From positions 25,759 to 89,758 of the forward strand of contig CAADRB010000138.1 of assembly GCA_900708905.1 (NCBI GenBank): 64,000 nucleotides of DNA. The letters run 5' to 3'. The notes beneath the pieces were generated by a model, which worked only from the letters and a program-made list of their open reading frames with translations, did no database searches and was not told the origin of the DNA. Both the position numbers and the translations under genes were made by a program. Below, one piece after another: positions 13,901-26,200 of the stretch. The stretch's first letter is position 1. Each line of letters begins with the position of its first letter. This DNA comes from Hymenolepis diminuta (taxonomy: Eukaryota > Platyhelminthes > Cestoda > Cyclophyllidea > Hymenolepididae).

Positions 13901-15164
13901 ACGCTTTCTCCGTAAATTTTCGGCCTTAATCTCTTTGTTTTTAATTAAACCTCTCTTTGTATTCTCTGTGTTGATTTAAAATGACAGCTATATCGTCAAA
14001 ATATTGAATACATTTTATTTTCAATGTATTAATACGAATAAATATTAGCTCCCAAGTTCCAAATTCATTATTGATAAGATTCTCCACATGTCTTTTTGCT
14101 TCCAAATTTTGAAATCTATATATCCTTGAATTTGAATTGACAACACTCGTTTTCTCTAATCACAAAAAATCGCTGGTCAAATTATAACTCATAACTGAGG
14201 TAGTAAGGTCAGATTTAGTATAAGTAATCTTTGCTAGAATCAACTTGCCGCTATTGGCTTCAGCCATTTCAATAAGCTCTTAACACTGTCGTCATAAATT
14301 GCGAAACCTAGAGAGCTGATACTCAAACTTTGGAAAATAATTACACGAAGTAGTGAACTGTTCTTTAAATAAAATGATCAACTTGACTTAATCAATAATT
14401 TGAATTATGCTTGACGCTTTATTTTCACTCTATACCATCGCTTTCTCCCTCCTTATTATTCGCTCGACTACCTACTTTTTATTCTTACATTTATCCTTAA
14501 CTTTGTAACCTTTATCTTTTCTGTGGATTGTTGAATTAAGAAATATTTATAGTATTTTCCTGATTTGTTAGAGTTTTATTCAAATCAGTTTGCAATGAGA
14601 GGCTTCAGAGCTTGAATGCTTCGTAGATACTTTTCTCCAAGTTTAACCTTTTCTCTGAATTTCCAAATAAAAGGATAATAATTTGCAAAGTGAATTAGAT
14701 GATTATGTAAATTCTATTTCGGTTTTGAAGCGAATCTATTTTTACATGTTAATTCATTAATTTTCCAAGGCAGATTAACTTACCACTTTCCCATGGCTGG
14801 TCCGATTTATTACAATCTCGCCAAGTACGATAGGATTTCAGGCTTTGGATGTTAATTGTGGAGGAATATGAGAAATTTCCGAATTGATTTGCATATGTTG
14901 CAAGTATTAAAATAAAAATAGTGGTTTTGATGAATTCTATATTTCTTATTTGTTATTCATAATCTAAAATTCTTATCGAGTAGTTAAAATCAGAGTTCAA
15001 TCTCGATCTTCAAATCAGATGAAGCAGTTGAACCACAAATAAAGATTTTTAAATAATACAACCGATATCAGTCAACCCACTGGGAAGGCGTTGCAGTTAA
15101 AGTGGACATTCATGTAGTCACCAATTAAAGGGCATTTTTCTCGTGGTAAAATTTTCTCTTGGTT
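7923..15164. other. Intergenic AT-rich stretch upstream of CNNM, no gene recognised
   Basis: No open frame has a recognisable domain or splice context. The CNNM promoter and any non-coding first exon should lie at the low end. A patch at about 12430-12870 is less AT-rich and C/T-biased but its frame shows no family motif. A weak old repeat starts near 11830 (paired with 41.85 kb). Confidence 0.5.
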
Positions 15165-15360
15165 CTCCTCCCCACATGTGACCATAGACTCCTTATTGTC
15201 GCACTCGTTGTGTTCATCTGTTGAAACCCCATAACATGGGCTCGGACACCCCTATGCTTGTCGTGATCACCTATTGCAACCCCACACATGGCCCCGGATT
15301 TCCTGATGTCCTACTTGTTGTGGTTCCCTTTGGTCTCCCTGATGTCCTATCGTTGTACCC
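15165..15360 (+). repeat. Imperfect tandem repeat, units of about 53-57 bp
   Basis: Units run roughly 15165-15217, 15218-15270, 15271-15327 and a truncated 15328-15360. The shared core is an ACCCCA-AACATGG-like start and a C-CTTGTTGTG-like end. Divergence between units is high. In an LTR such units could be upstream enhancer repeats. Confidence 0.45.
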
Positions 15361-15655
15361 TTTGTGATTATCTCTAGAGCGTACAGAAAACTCAGTCCAG
15401 ACCGAACTATATACATAAACCCCCTTAATAAATACAAACTTTTGTCAGTTATTCACACCCTCTTTCCCCCTCTCGTGGTTCCTGGTCCTCTTCCAATAAA
15501 TTCTGTTCAACACTGTCTTAATTTTTTTTCTCTCTAGCCTGTTTTATCCGTGAAAATCGGTAGTAGACTGATAGTTGAACCTGAAGAATAGCTAGAGGAG
15601 ATCCAGAGACCTTAGCTACCCCTCCACATTGGTAATCCTGGTGTCATACCTTCAA
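15165..15655 (+). mobile_element. Relic of an LTR retrotransposon LTR and leader, with decayed tRNA-Trp-like primer site
   Basis: This patch is less AT-rich than its surroundings. In order it holds 53-57-bp imperfect tandem units (15165-15360), an AT-rich TATA-like stretch near 15400, two AATAAA signals (near 15424 and 15497), and at 15630-15647 a sequence matching 12 of 18 bases of the expected tRNA-Trp primer-binding site, TGGTGACCCCGACGTGAT. Five of the six mismatches are transitions, as expected from decay. Flatworm Ty3 elements of the CsRn1 type are known to use tRNA-Trp. No second LTR or gag-pol frame follows, so it is a fragment. Confidence 0.4.
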
Positions 15656-18600
15656 CGTCCATCCCCGACTTTTAGAAAAGGATAAAGTATCACACTTCGG
15701 TATATCAGGATAATAAGATATCAGAAACAATAACAATTAAGAAGTCTCCTCGTTAACTTCGAATAGAAGATTTAGGGAATTGAGGCAAAGTAAGCCAAAA
15801 TGCAGCAAAAATAATACAATATCTATGTTTGACGACATTTTTCACTCATAAAATGTTTGTAAGAGATTGCGAGTACCGATATTAATAATCAAATTTATAC
15901 CATTTGAAGGCATAACCTGAACATTTCACCGACCCCTTTAATTCCTACTTAATTGAATAAGCTTTAAATGATCATTTAGAAAAACAGATGTTTCGCTATA
16001 TCTTTGAGAACAGTAGGCTCCATCGCTCGTGTAATGGAATATTGATTTTCTACTTTAATGCCTCAGGTGAAATCTTGCCACTGTCGCAACTTTCAGTTAA
16101 TCAGACGGTCAATCCGTCTCCAGGTATTTCATTAAATATGAGTATACACATTTGCTTTTGGTTGAACTGTCGGCTGATTTAGTGATCTTTTACCTTCTTT
16201 CTTCTGCGTTTGGCAAATATAGACGTAACTTATCATAATGGAGTTCCCTGGCACTATTGTAGCCTGAAATTCTTAGATTTTGATAGCAATTCAAACGTTG
16301 GAGTTAGAATCGATATTTACGAAAAAAGATTTTGATAGTGAAAGACTATTTAATTATTTTTTCTCTCTGTGTGTGGACTTTGGATAAATACTTAAGTTAC
16401 AACAATTTGTTTCATTAAACTCTAGCCATTACATGAACCCCGAATTAGACATGAATCTCTCTCCCAAACTGTCTGTCTTTATAAACAAACCGGTGAACAT
16501 GTTTTAGGTCAAGAAGTTACTGCACGTCTAACATGTAGGTGGCCATCACGCATAAATAAAAAGAAGGCAACTAGGATCTAGTTTAATAAACGGAGCGGTT
16601 TATGTTACAATTAACAAGAAATGGAAAGTATTTTAAAAGTGGTGCTTTTCAGAACGTGTTATATTGACATCTTCGCGAATTGAAAAGCTGTGAAGTTGGC
16701 AGCCGACAAGTATTAAGCGAAAGTTTATCATGATTATCTGAGATATGCAGGTTTATAATCTACGGTTAGAAGAAGCCCAGAGAATTTGGGAATCGCTCAC
16801 TCCTAACATCATTTTATTTTTCACATATTGACTTCCTACCTTTCCTAAAGCAAAATGGTCGATCGCGTATAAATCTCATAATGCAGCTTTTCAAATTAGA
16901 TCAGATAACAGAGCTAGCTTAAATGAGTGACTATTTTTCTAAAAATAATATCCAACACCGATTATTAAAGTTGTCATGTGAAGCTGATGGTCACCTAGTA
17001 AGCAATGGGACGACCTTTTGCGACTTGTATATATGCAGGAAGTTACCTGTTTTTTGGACACGCCCGTGTGTCACACTAGCTTGTAACGTAAACTGGACTC
17101 ACTGGCCAACAGTTCTGAACAAATGGAACTGTGATAATAATATATATTAAGTATTTCAGGTTAGTTTCAAGTGTTGACTATTTCGAGGTAGAATAAGTAC
17201 CGCGTTTGTTAATTATTTCGCTCCTGACCATTAATTTCCAAATGATGGTGTCCTGACGGAAGGTAGCTCCTCTTGTTCTATACATGATGGGATTGGTACT
17301 CTAAGTGGACGGTTATTGGTGGGAAATAACAAGTAAAATTAAATTTTCTACCTATCTAATCATTATCATAAAAATGTACTTTTACATGCGGCTGACTTTG
17401 ATTTATTTAATTAGCAAAATATTCGCTTGTTTACCTGTTTATATTCTTTGTATAGAATTATATGGCTCCATATGTAGTATAGGTGTTCATATGCACGTTT
17501 TAATCATTCTTCTATTAACTCCATCGCAGATGCAAATCAAAGCGTTATTTATTTTCAACAACAACGCAAAAATAATTTTCAACTTTTAATCGTGGGGAAA
17601 TACTTAAACACAAAGGGGCAAATTTAAATGTCTTGGCATAAGATGGCTCATTTTTGAAAAGAGGAAATGGAAAGAGTAGAAGTTAGAAGTCCAGGAATCA
17701 AGAGATTGCTATATCTTCTGAACACCGGAATCAACAGGTTGTCCACTTTCTGAAATTCAATTTTGATCGGGTCTACTCTATTATCACCTATTCTACCTAT
17801 TTTTAGCAAATTTATAAGAGACAAAACATTTGTTGCAGGATAGGGCTGATGGGTCATCAGCAGTGGCAAGATAGCATTGAGGTTAGCAGACGTAGAGCTA
17901 TAAGAATTAACAAAGTGGAAGAAGATCTAGAAAGAATAGTACTTTAATGGTAAGGTCATAAAAGGAGGGGAAAAAGAGAGGCAGTTACAGATGCAGAAGA
18001 TAGATTACGTGGCGGAGATTAGAATTTGATAATGCGTCATAAAAACAACATGATTTACTTAATCATTCTTGCAATTATAGTATATTAATTTTTTGATCGT
18101 ATTTTGTTCATTGATTCATTTAATTATTTGGGTTTCTGTATATTTTCTCTAGGTTACCCGGTAGTACTTATAATACAAAATACTCAGTTTATAGGTCTGG
18201 AATTCCATTCATCACATGAAGACGGTTGAATTAGCTGTCAATCGTACCGCATCGTTAGGGTATGTGTCATTCATATGTTAATTCCATTTTTGGTTTTGTT
18301 GATCCTCTGATAATGTTGTTGTAAACTCCAAGCCTGCAATCTAGTCAGTTCCAGTGCTGAAGCATGAGAGATAAGTGCGGTCATTGGCTAGATGAGGGAA
18401 TTTACAACCTTCATGTCTCCCGCTGAGTCAGAGGATTGTGGTCGCAAGGCAAGATGGCCACTTCTCCTTCCCTTATGCCTATCTCCCTAAACCATACATT
18501 TTTGGACTTATATTATCTTCCCTTATCTTTATTAATATCTTTAAATAAAAACTTGGAGACGATTCGCTGTACACAATAACGATCAGGAGGCACAAAAATG

Positions 18601-20264
18601 AAAACAGGTGAAATGCATGGTTAATTTATTTAAATTAAATCGATTTAAAGCTAATTCATAATCTTTTAATAAATATTTAGCCAATGAAAGGGGCATCTGC
18701 ATTTATCATTTGTTGCCTTAAAGGGAATGCTGATATTTTTGGAAGTTTTCTAATAAGCTCAGTGAAATCGATCCCTGACTGAGTCCAACTGTCCATCGCA
18801 TACTCGACACTATTATGGTTTAATTCCTTCTCCCTCTGACAAGTTTGGTAGGCGCCTATTTAAATTCTTACCATTAATTTATCCTATTTTATCCCGCAAT
18901 TCAAAATACCCTTCTGTGCAAATTAATGCTATTATTCCAGTCAATTCTTTGATGATTTGTCTTAATCGAATACTGATCAAATATGATGAAAAAGTGCCTA
19001 TTAGAATCAAGGAAGGGGTTCATGAATGAAAACTCTAAGGTTTCCAGGTTTTCACAGTTTAGATTGGGAAGATTAGCTTAAATAATGCATCTTCAATGAT
19101 TTCATTTGAAACTGATATAGCGATAATTTAGAGAGACTGGCAACGCTCGACTCATTTTCATAAATCAAACGGGAATAGTAATAAAAAAATTTGCACACTC
19201 TGTTATGGGACTTCAGAATACCGTTTTAGCCTGGTTATTTTATCGATAAAACGGTTTTTGAATTAGTTAAATATGAAAAGGCACACTTGCTAAGCTCGTG
19301 GTTCATAAAAAAATAATAGTGTGGATTTTACGAGCAATTAGTCCATGAAACAACTGCATGTTCTTTCATTGGAACGGTTATAATAACTAAAATAAAAATG
19401 TTTCAGAAAAGGTTTGCAATTTTCTAAAAATAATATAAAGAAATTTTACTAAAGAAGGTGTTTTGACAAATTTGCATCCACCATCGATTTGGAAGCCGCA
19501 AATAGGAATTATAGATATATTGAATACCCCACGATTTTCGTCTAGCACTTGATGTGATCGATTCATACATATCGCCCGGTAACCATTTGCCTATTTCCTT
19601 TGGACATCTAGCATTTCCTCAGCCAAATCCACACATATGTACATACACATGGGTTGGCCAATCGTAGGTCATTTCAGTCACTCTCTCACGCTATTTCTTA
19701 ATTAAAGTTACTATCATCATGACCTCAACCTCAACCTTGTCATAAAATTAATTCTGGCCCAAACTACACCCCCAAGTCAGGACCTACTCTTTGTACAACT
19801 TTAAACGCAAAATTTAATGTCATCCTTTATTTGGGTTGATTCTAATAGTGATGTTCTGTTTTACAAAATCGATTCCGACTATTATGACTAAAGGAAAGTC
19901 AAAAGCTAGAGAATGAAAAAAATTCCGAATGGGGCTGGAGGTTGAATTAATATTAATTAATCATATGGAAAGTACAAGCAATTTTTCCACGTCCGACATT
20001 TTCCTCTTTCTGTATTTACGTCAGATAGTTCAAATTATGAATAAAAGGCTTCCATTTTCATAAGCATGGATAGTGTGGCTTACTTAGTCACTTGAAATAA
20101 TGAGTTTCTAGAACTTACCATTAATAATACCTGAGGTCATTTACGGAAGCGTTTGCCAACGCTCATCTTGGGTAGAAGGTTGCATCATAAGAAACCGGAA
20201 TTCGCCATCAGCTTTATTAGTCAGACTTAGCCATCAGGATTGGCCATTCCGCTCACCGGGTCTG
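15656..20264. other. Intergenic AT-rich stretch, no gene recognised
   Basis: Frames near 15988, 16923, 17305 and 17648 are short and match no family by eye. No splice-bounded conserved exon seen on either strand. Confidence 0.5.
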
Positions 20265-20328
20265 CACCGATGTACATCGAACCCATGGTCCCTCACTTTG
20301 CAGTCAAGCGCTGTATCACTGGGGCACA
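20265..20328 (-). repeat. tRNA-Cys-like relic (tRNA pseudogene or SINE head)
   Basis: On the minus strand GTGCCCC is followed by an A-box-like CAGTGATACAGCGC, an anticodon-loop-like TTGACTGCAAA with GCA in the anticodon position, and a B-box GGGTTCGAT. The order and spacing match tRNA-Cys(GCA). The T stem and anticodon stem have mismatches and the acceptor stem does not close, so it is not a working tRNA. It may be the head of a tRNA-derived SINE continuing to about 20170. Confidence 0.45.
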
Positions 20329-22669
20329 AGATTTGATTTTGATACATGTATTATTCCTATCCCATCGGCGTAAGTGTGCGTATTTGCACATTTAAACTTC
20401 TACTATAGTGTAGTTTAGCGAGCACTTTTTACCATTCTGTAGTTACAAACATGAGATAGACACAATAACCCGATCTCAATCTCAAATGCGTACTTTTTCT
20501 ACTTTCAAAAGTATTAGAAATATTTGGGGAAATAATAAGGTTATTATTTAATATGTAAATAAACATCGGTATCTCATTTAATCACATCAAGCGCGCTTTT
20601 CGCTGATTTTAAATAGTGTTGAAGGTTTTATTCTTGTCTCACATTGTATGGTCGCTTCATTCTAGGCCGCCAGTACGATTATTATTATCCAGAGAAATAA
20701 AAAAGTACCATTATCCATTGTGGAAATTGGTCAGCAGAAGACCTAATAAATGATGAGTGTAGTGGGACCAAAAAGATAATGAGGGTAACGTCAGGTTGTC
20801 AAAGTGTCTTATTTCATTTGATTTTTTGGAATTAGGTTGTACGATATGTACGAAATGGGTAGTCCATGTTTGAGAATTTCAATTTTATGGTTCATCCCAT
20901 GGATTGGAGCAAAATACTGCCATCGATGGCCAGTGTTTACTCAGGAAGAATTGGTCTTACTGCTTCAATTCATTTTTTTCTTTTAATCGTTGAGAAGGCA
21001 AATTAATCTCATGATATTTAATTGCTTACAATCTTAACATTTCAGCCGTGAGGTAACTAACATTTTTAGTTAACAGAGCTCTATAAACTGTATTTACTGC
21101 AGATATATACACATTAGATCCAATTATTCTGTCACAAATTTTCGTTGTGTAGTTTTGAAACACTGTCTCCTTAGGTAGTGTTTTTTAAATATGATAGTTC
21201 ATAGTTGGAGGATATGATTTAGTAACCAAAGCTTTCTCAAATTCATTTTAAGCGTATTTAGGAAATATGTTTAACTTGTGCAACTATATATCATTTTGAC
21301 TAATTTTATAATATTAATAAAAAATGATGAAGCTTAAATAGATTCCAAAATTATGGATTGTCAGGAGTGGAGTCTAAAGCGTAAAAATGTACAATAAAAT
21401 CCCATGATAAGTTCATTTATTTAAATTGGACAAAAAAATTTGTGGCCTTCACATTTTCGTACATTGAAGAGAAAGATCAATGAGACTTTATGATTGACTT
21501 CGTCCATTTCGATATTCCTTACAAGATTTTTCTTGTAATATGTAGTTCCGGTGGTTAAATTAATTTAAACATTTTCCATCCAATTCATAAAGCAACATTG
21601 AATTTGGAATGATTGTACGGAAAAATGTAGAAAGATGATTGCACGGACAATTTTTAATTTATCAGATTGAATCAAATGAGAAGATTTATCAAATGGAGAA
21701 TGATTGAAAGTGACTATAAAACATTGGGTAATGGAAATCAATAGAATGTTGATGTACACCTGATGGCCTTTGAAAATACGCACTTTAAATGGTTCTTTAC
21801 TTCCTAGAGTGCGTGGTTACAATTTTTTCAGAAAATGCATTAAAGACCACCTTTCAGAAGAAATCCCATAATTTCTTTTCTAGAGTCGAGCGACATTCTG
21901 TTTAAATTTCGAAAAAAGTGTTAAGGTTAAGACAAGAGTTAAGTTTCGTAGTCTAGTAATTGCATGTGTGCAACAATATTATAATAATATTCTACAGATA
22001 ATCCGCCTTTTAATATTATATATTATATTCATGCATTAACAGATTGCATCTTTTTGTAGTTCCATTTCTAAATAACCAGCTCAATTTTTTGGTCTTTTTA
22101 CAAGTTAAAAAACAAACACCTTTAATCATGTCATAAAAAAGACAAGCTCCAAATTTGCTAATCCATTACAAAACTTACTACATTTGGACACCTAACTTAT
22201 CAAGTGGGCCACCAAGAAAATTAAATTTTAGTCCTTTTTCTATACCTATTTATGCCTTCATGATCTACTTATAGGGGACATCTTACCTGCCCCACCATAA
22301 CAAGTAAATCAAGAAATTAAGTGTGATTTCTCTAAAATAAATCAAAATTAATATGCTTTGGCATGTTATATACCCACGAAGAGATTATATATTACTCTTT
22401 CTCTCTTTTCTGAAGCAAATCAGTCAAGTGAGACTCTCAAGAATAACCAGAGTAGCAACGGGCCTGCAATTTAATAAATGTTAACGAGGGATTAAGTAGG
22501 AATCTGTCAGGATGTTGAGTGAATAGTATTTTAGTTGAAGATGACACCTTGATATAATATTTAAGTCCTTAGCTATTCTGCCCGCTACACTCTTCTATTT
22601 TCAACCAGCCTTCAACCCGAAAACAGATTTGAGAAGTAAAGTAAAACGGAATGCAATATGCATTAGGTT

Positions 22670-22671
<2 letters not shown>

Positions 22672-22703
<32 letters not shown>
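22672..22703. repeat. (TA)n microsatellite, 16 units
   Basis: Perfect alternating TA for 32 bases, read directly. Confidence 0.97.
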
Positions 22704-22706
<3 letters not shown>

Positions 22707-24079
22707 GATTTCCCTAGCAAAGCTTAAATATGTCGTAATCGTAATCATAAAGCGAGTAGAATTGAAAAGCGTCCGAAATTTTTGAAATTTTTTGAAAACG
22801 GTTTTTGAGAAGTGAATTAATATCGTTGTCATATTTCGATATGTAAAGACAACAACAACCCACATATTCAATTTACCAAAACATTTTAGAAGTAGTCATA
22901 AGACCATTTCATATTATAAAACAGTTATTTTCATTGATAGCACTAATGACATCTTTTACGGTAATTTTCTATTGGATAACCACACCCACCAATGAATTGT
23001 CATTGCGTATTACCTAAGTTAAGAGCAAGTAGTTACGTAACATACAAGATTAGCTATCTGTCATTCAGTAATGCATTTATCTGACTCATATTTAGCTAAA
23101 AAATCACTAATACCCGTGGTGATGCAGTAAAAAGTTGTGTAAGTTTTAATCATGGGATAGCATGTGAATATGTGAATTTGCAAAATGAAACAGTAGGGGA
23201 ATGAAGAGGGAGTCGAACAGAAGCATATGAATGAAGTCTAGAAGTTAATCATTTTACTATTTAATTCTCGAAGAATATAGTTGTCCACTTTATAATAAGG
23301 ATTATAATTCACAATGTAATGTTTAAATGTTGTAAGACTCGATTTGCATGATTTTAATAACAAAACATAATTTAAAATTAAATAAACTTTGCAGATAGCT
23401 TTTGTTGCAGTTGTAAATTACTGTGACTATAAAGAAATATTTTTTGATTAGGCGAATAGTGACGCAAATTTAAACTGAAAGCAGCAATTTATAAATAGTG
23501 GAAACTTGCTTTCAAAATCTATATGACAAAATCCATTTATGCGTATAAATAAATAATCATCTTTGTTAAAGGAATTGTAACCGGTTATAATTTTTCAGAT
23601 AATACCACTCCCAATTAAATACTAAGTATTTTAAAAATTCAAGTCCGTTTAAAAGGCTATAAAAGGAGAAAGGGATTGATACAATATTGATGAATTATAA
23701 TTTGAAATTAATTAAATCCTCTTTAATAGGTAAATACTGACGAACAGACATTCCTTCAAACTAACAGACTTCCTACCCAGTAGGTAGCTTAATTAAAATA
23801 GGGTGGTTACGGAATCACATGAAAAATGTGTCTACCGGAATTTCAACGTAGCCACGATAAAAATAGTTCTAAAATATTATAAAGGAAAAATTAATATTCA
23901 AAAAGCCCGATTATTTCAAATTTCAGAGGCTTCTAGCCTTGATCTACTTCAAAATCTCTCTGACAGCTTGCATCGCTTCTATCGAGCACCTGATTAGGTG
24001 CTCTTCATGGTTAAAATTATAAATGATTTTGTCATGGATGGAAATATACCATTCACTTTTTAGATCGGAAACACTATTA

Positions 24080-24137
24080 ATTACCCATAATACATAACTA
24101 TTACCCAAACATAATTACCCAAAAATACATAACTATT
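24080..24137. repeat. Short direct repeat, two copies of about 23 bp, period 34
   Basis: ATTACCCA followed by AATACATAACTATT occurs at 24080 and again from 24114 with small changes. Confidence 0.8.
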
Positions 24138-24618
24138 TTGAATAAATTACTTGAGGTTGAAAACCTTCCAAAACTTTCAATTTGTCTAATTGTAACCCCA
24201 ATACGCAATTAAAGGTAAATATAAATAGGGCTTGTTTTCAAATATTAACTTCAGCTGTAAGAAAGCACCCTGGAGCCACTCTAACGAAAACTTAAATTTT
24301 GATTCATCTTGACTAGTGTGATTATTCGCTCCAGTCACTGAGTGATACCCGATAAATATCGAAAAATTACAGTTGTGCACTTTAACAGCTAAGATATCTC
24401 AGTATAGAAAGCATGCCTTAGGTATTTAGCGAAATGATGATATCGATACATTCTCTCCTTTCCGTCCGCGCCAGTAGAACTATTGATCGGTAAGGTTGCC
24501 ATGTTAATGTTCCCTTTTATAATATCTTAGGTTTAGATTACAATTTGTGGTTATGCAACCTACACGACTAAGACTGCTCATAATGTGTTAATCATATTCT
24601 ACAAGGTATGAGGCTGCA

Positions 24619-25181
24619 TAATCCGAAAATAATAATTAATGTATTTTTATATCAGAAGACCTCATGACAGTTGCCACTGTAATTAATGAAATGAAGAGGC
24701 ACGATGTAGTAGTGTCTATAAGAGCGAAATGAAAGGGCTGAATGAAAACAATGGAGATGAATTGGTCGCCACGAGGAAGAGAAAAGAGCATTGCCAACAC
24801 TCTGCTGACTCGTTCAGAACACCCTGTATGGCGTGTTTGGGAGAAGAGTGCATGGCACGGCATGGCATGGCATGATCGACGAAAATCGTGGGAAGTGAAT
24901 GCGCGACATCTTGCCAAGGATCTTCAAGTGTCTGAAGGAACAAAAATAATATAAAGGATGTTGCTCATCAAGACCTTGGATGCAAACTATTCGTTCTTAG
25001 GTGAGGTCGTCAGTTTATGTCGACAAAAACAGCTTGAGAGAATTGTCTAATGTGTGTAAAACGACTGTTAAAGGAATTGAAGCACCCGAAAGAAGAGGAG
25101 TGCCTTTGGATTTTCTCCCACGAAAACACTTCCACTAGAATGAAAGTCAATCGAAGAAATAGTAGGTGGCTGACTATGTGC
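24619..25181 (+). mobile_element. Internal 563-bp segment of a dead mariner-type transposon, inverted copy of 34287-34849
   Basis: The plus strand carries a decayed Tc1/mariner-superfamily transposase reading ARHLAKDLQVSEGT, then KRLLKELKHPKEEECLWIFS and KVNRRNSRW, with stops and frame breaks. The segment matches the reverse complement of 34287-34849 base for base apart from one difference seen near 25177. Neither terminal repeat is included, and similarity stops abruptly at both ends. The usual FSDE of the catalytic core reads FSHE, so the first Asp is lost. It shares every stop with the 34-kb copy, so it was copied after that element was already dead. Confidence 0.88.
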
Positions 25182-25929
25182 GGGCGGACTTCACTGTATG
25201 TTCAGGTTCCTTTATCGTTAATCCTCATTTCTGCAATATATGTGGTTCATTTTACTTTAATCTTTCTAATCCTCGTACCTTATGCATTAGAATGTCTATG
25301 CGTACATCTTAAAGTTTCCTTGATAACTTTCGTAGCCTCTTGCATAGCTGATTCCTGTAAGTTCTATCGATCACTTCTGTTTTACATGTGAAAAAAATAA
25401 CTTAACCATGTTCGTTGTCTATTGTTAGCGTTTATGGATAGAGAGATACCCAAAGGGCAATTACTAAAAAAGCGATTCAGCACTATTTTGCTTTTATACA
25501 AAAGGCGTTTTGCAAAGATAAGACTAGATTCGAAATTCTAGAATCAAAGTAGTGAATGTTATTGCTGATTACTTTATAGCTTTCGAGCGTAAAACTATGA
25601 AAAAATTTAAACAATAAGTGGTAATAAATGTCTTTGGCTTTATACACATTCAACTAATTCAATAATCGTGTATATTTCGCTACTTGAATCCAAAAATCAA
25701 ATGAAGTAAGATCGTTTAATACGCTAATTTTATCTTCAAGATCCATTCATTTCCTTCCATTTTATCCTTTATTAAACTTTGCTTTTACCCGATTTCAGTC
25801 GCTCTTTCACTAAGAGAAATCGTGCAACTTTTGCCTTGCTATGTTCAGTAATAATAATCTGTGTGGATTATGAAACAGGCATCACGACTGACCGAAGTTT
25901 TTAAAAGGGCAGAAGGATTAGAAAATCAG
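25182..25929. other. Unique flank right of the mariner segment
   Basis: A frame runs on from the transposon segment to about 25391 but has lost transposase similarity. Nothing else recognised. Confidence 0.5.
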
Positions 25930-26200
25930 GGCCAGGTACTATGGTTAATTCCCCAGTTAACAAGCGCAAGAACAAATTTTAGGGTCTAGAAGTGCCACGT
26001 AAGGTGACGCCTTAATGGTTGGTTGGCCACGTGAAAATCCACCAGATGTGCGGTGTAGATTATCCACCAGTCTATACGCATATAGTTGAATAAACGCATC
26101 AGTACAGGTTCATTTTCCTCCCCTGCAGCTCTCTCTTAACTCCCAAAAAATCCCGTATTCCATCCCATTGGTAAGCGGGCCGGACGCTGCAATTTTCACC
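25930..26200 (+). mobile_element. Second LTR/leader relic with primer-site-like sequence
   Basis: An AATAAA (near 26089) precedes a C/T-rich stretch and then CATTGGTAAG at about 26166, followed by CCGGACGCTGCAATTT. The arrangement parallels 15.4-15.65 kb, and TGGTAA plus CCGGACG resembles a tRNA-Trp primer site with a small insertion. The patch is less AT-rich than its flanks. No gag-pol frame follows. More tentative than the 15-kb relic. Confidence 0.28.

Larger units (their letters stand above)
20329..24618. other. Intergenic AT-rich stretch with small repeats, no gene recognised
   Basis: Holds a (TA)n microsatellite, a short direct repeat near 24080-24137 and a hairpin at 23984-24003 (listed separately). 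No coding exon recognised. Confidence 0.5.

Noticed and set aside
25050..25391. 113-codon frame read as a membrane protein
   Set aside because: Its first part is the decayed mariner transposase and the hydrophobic rest is AT-rich flank read through; not a gene.
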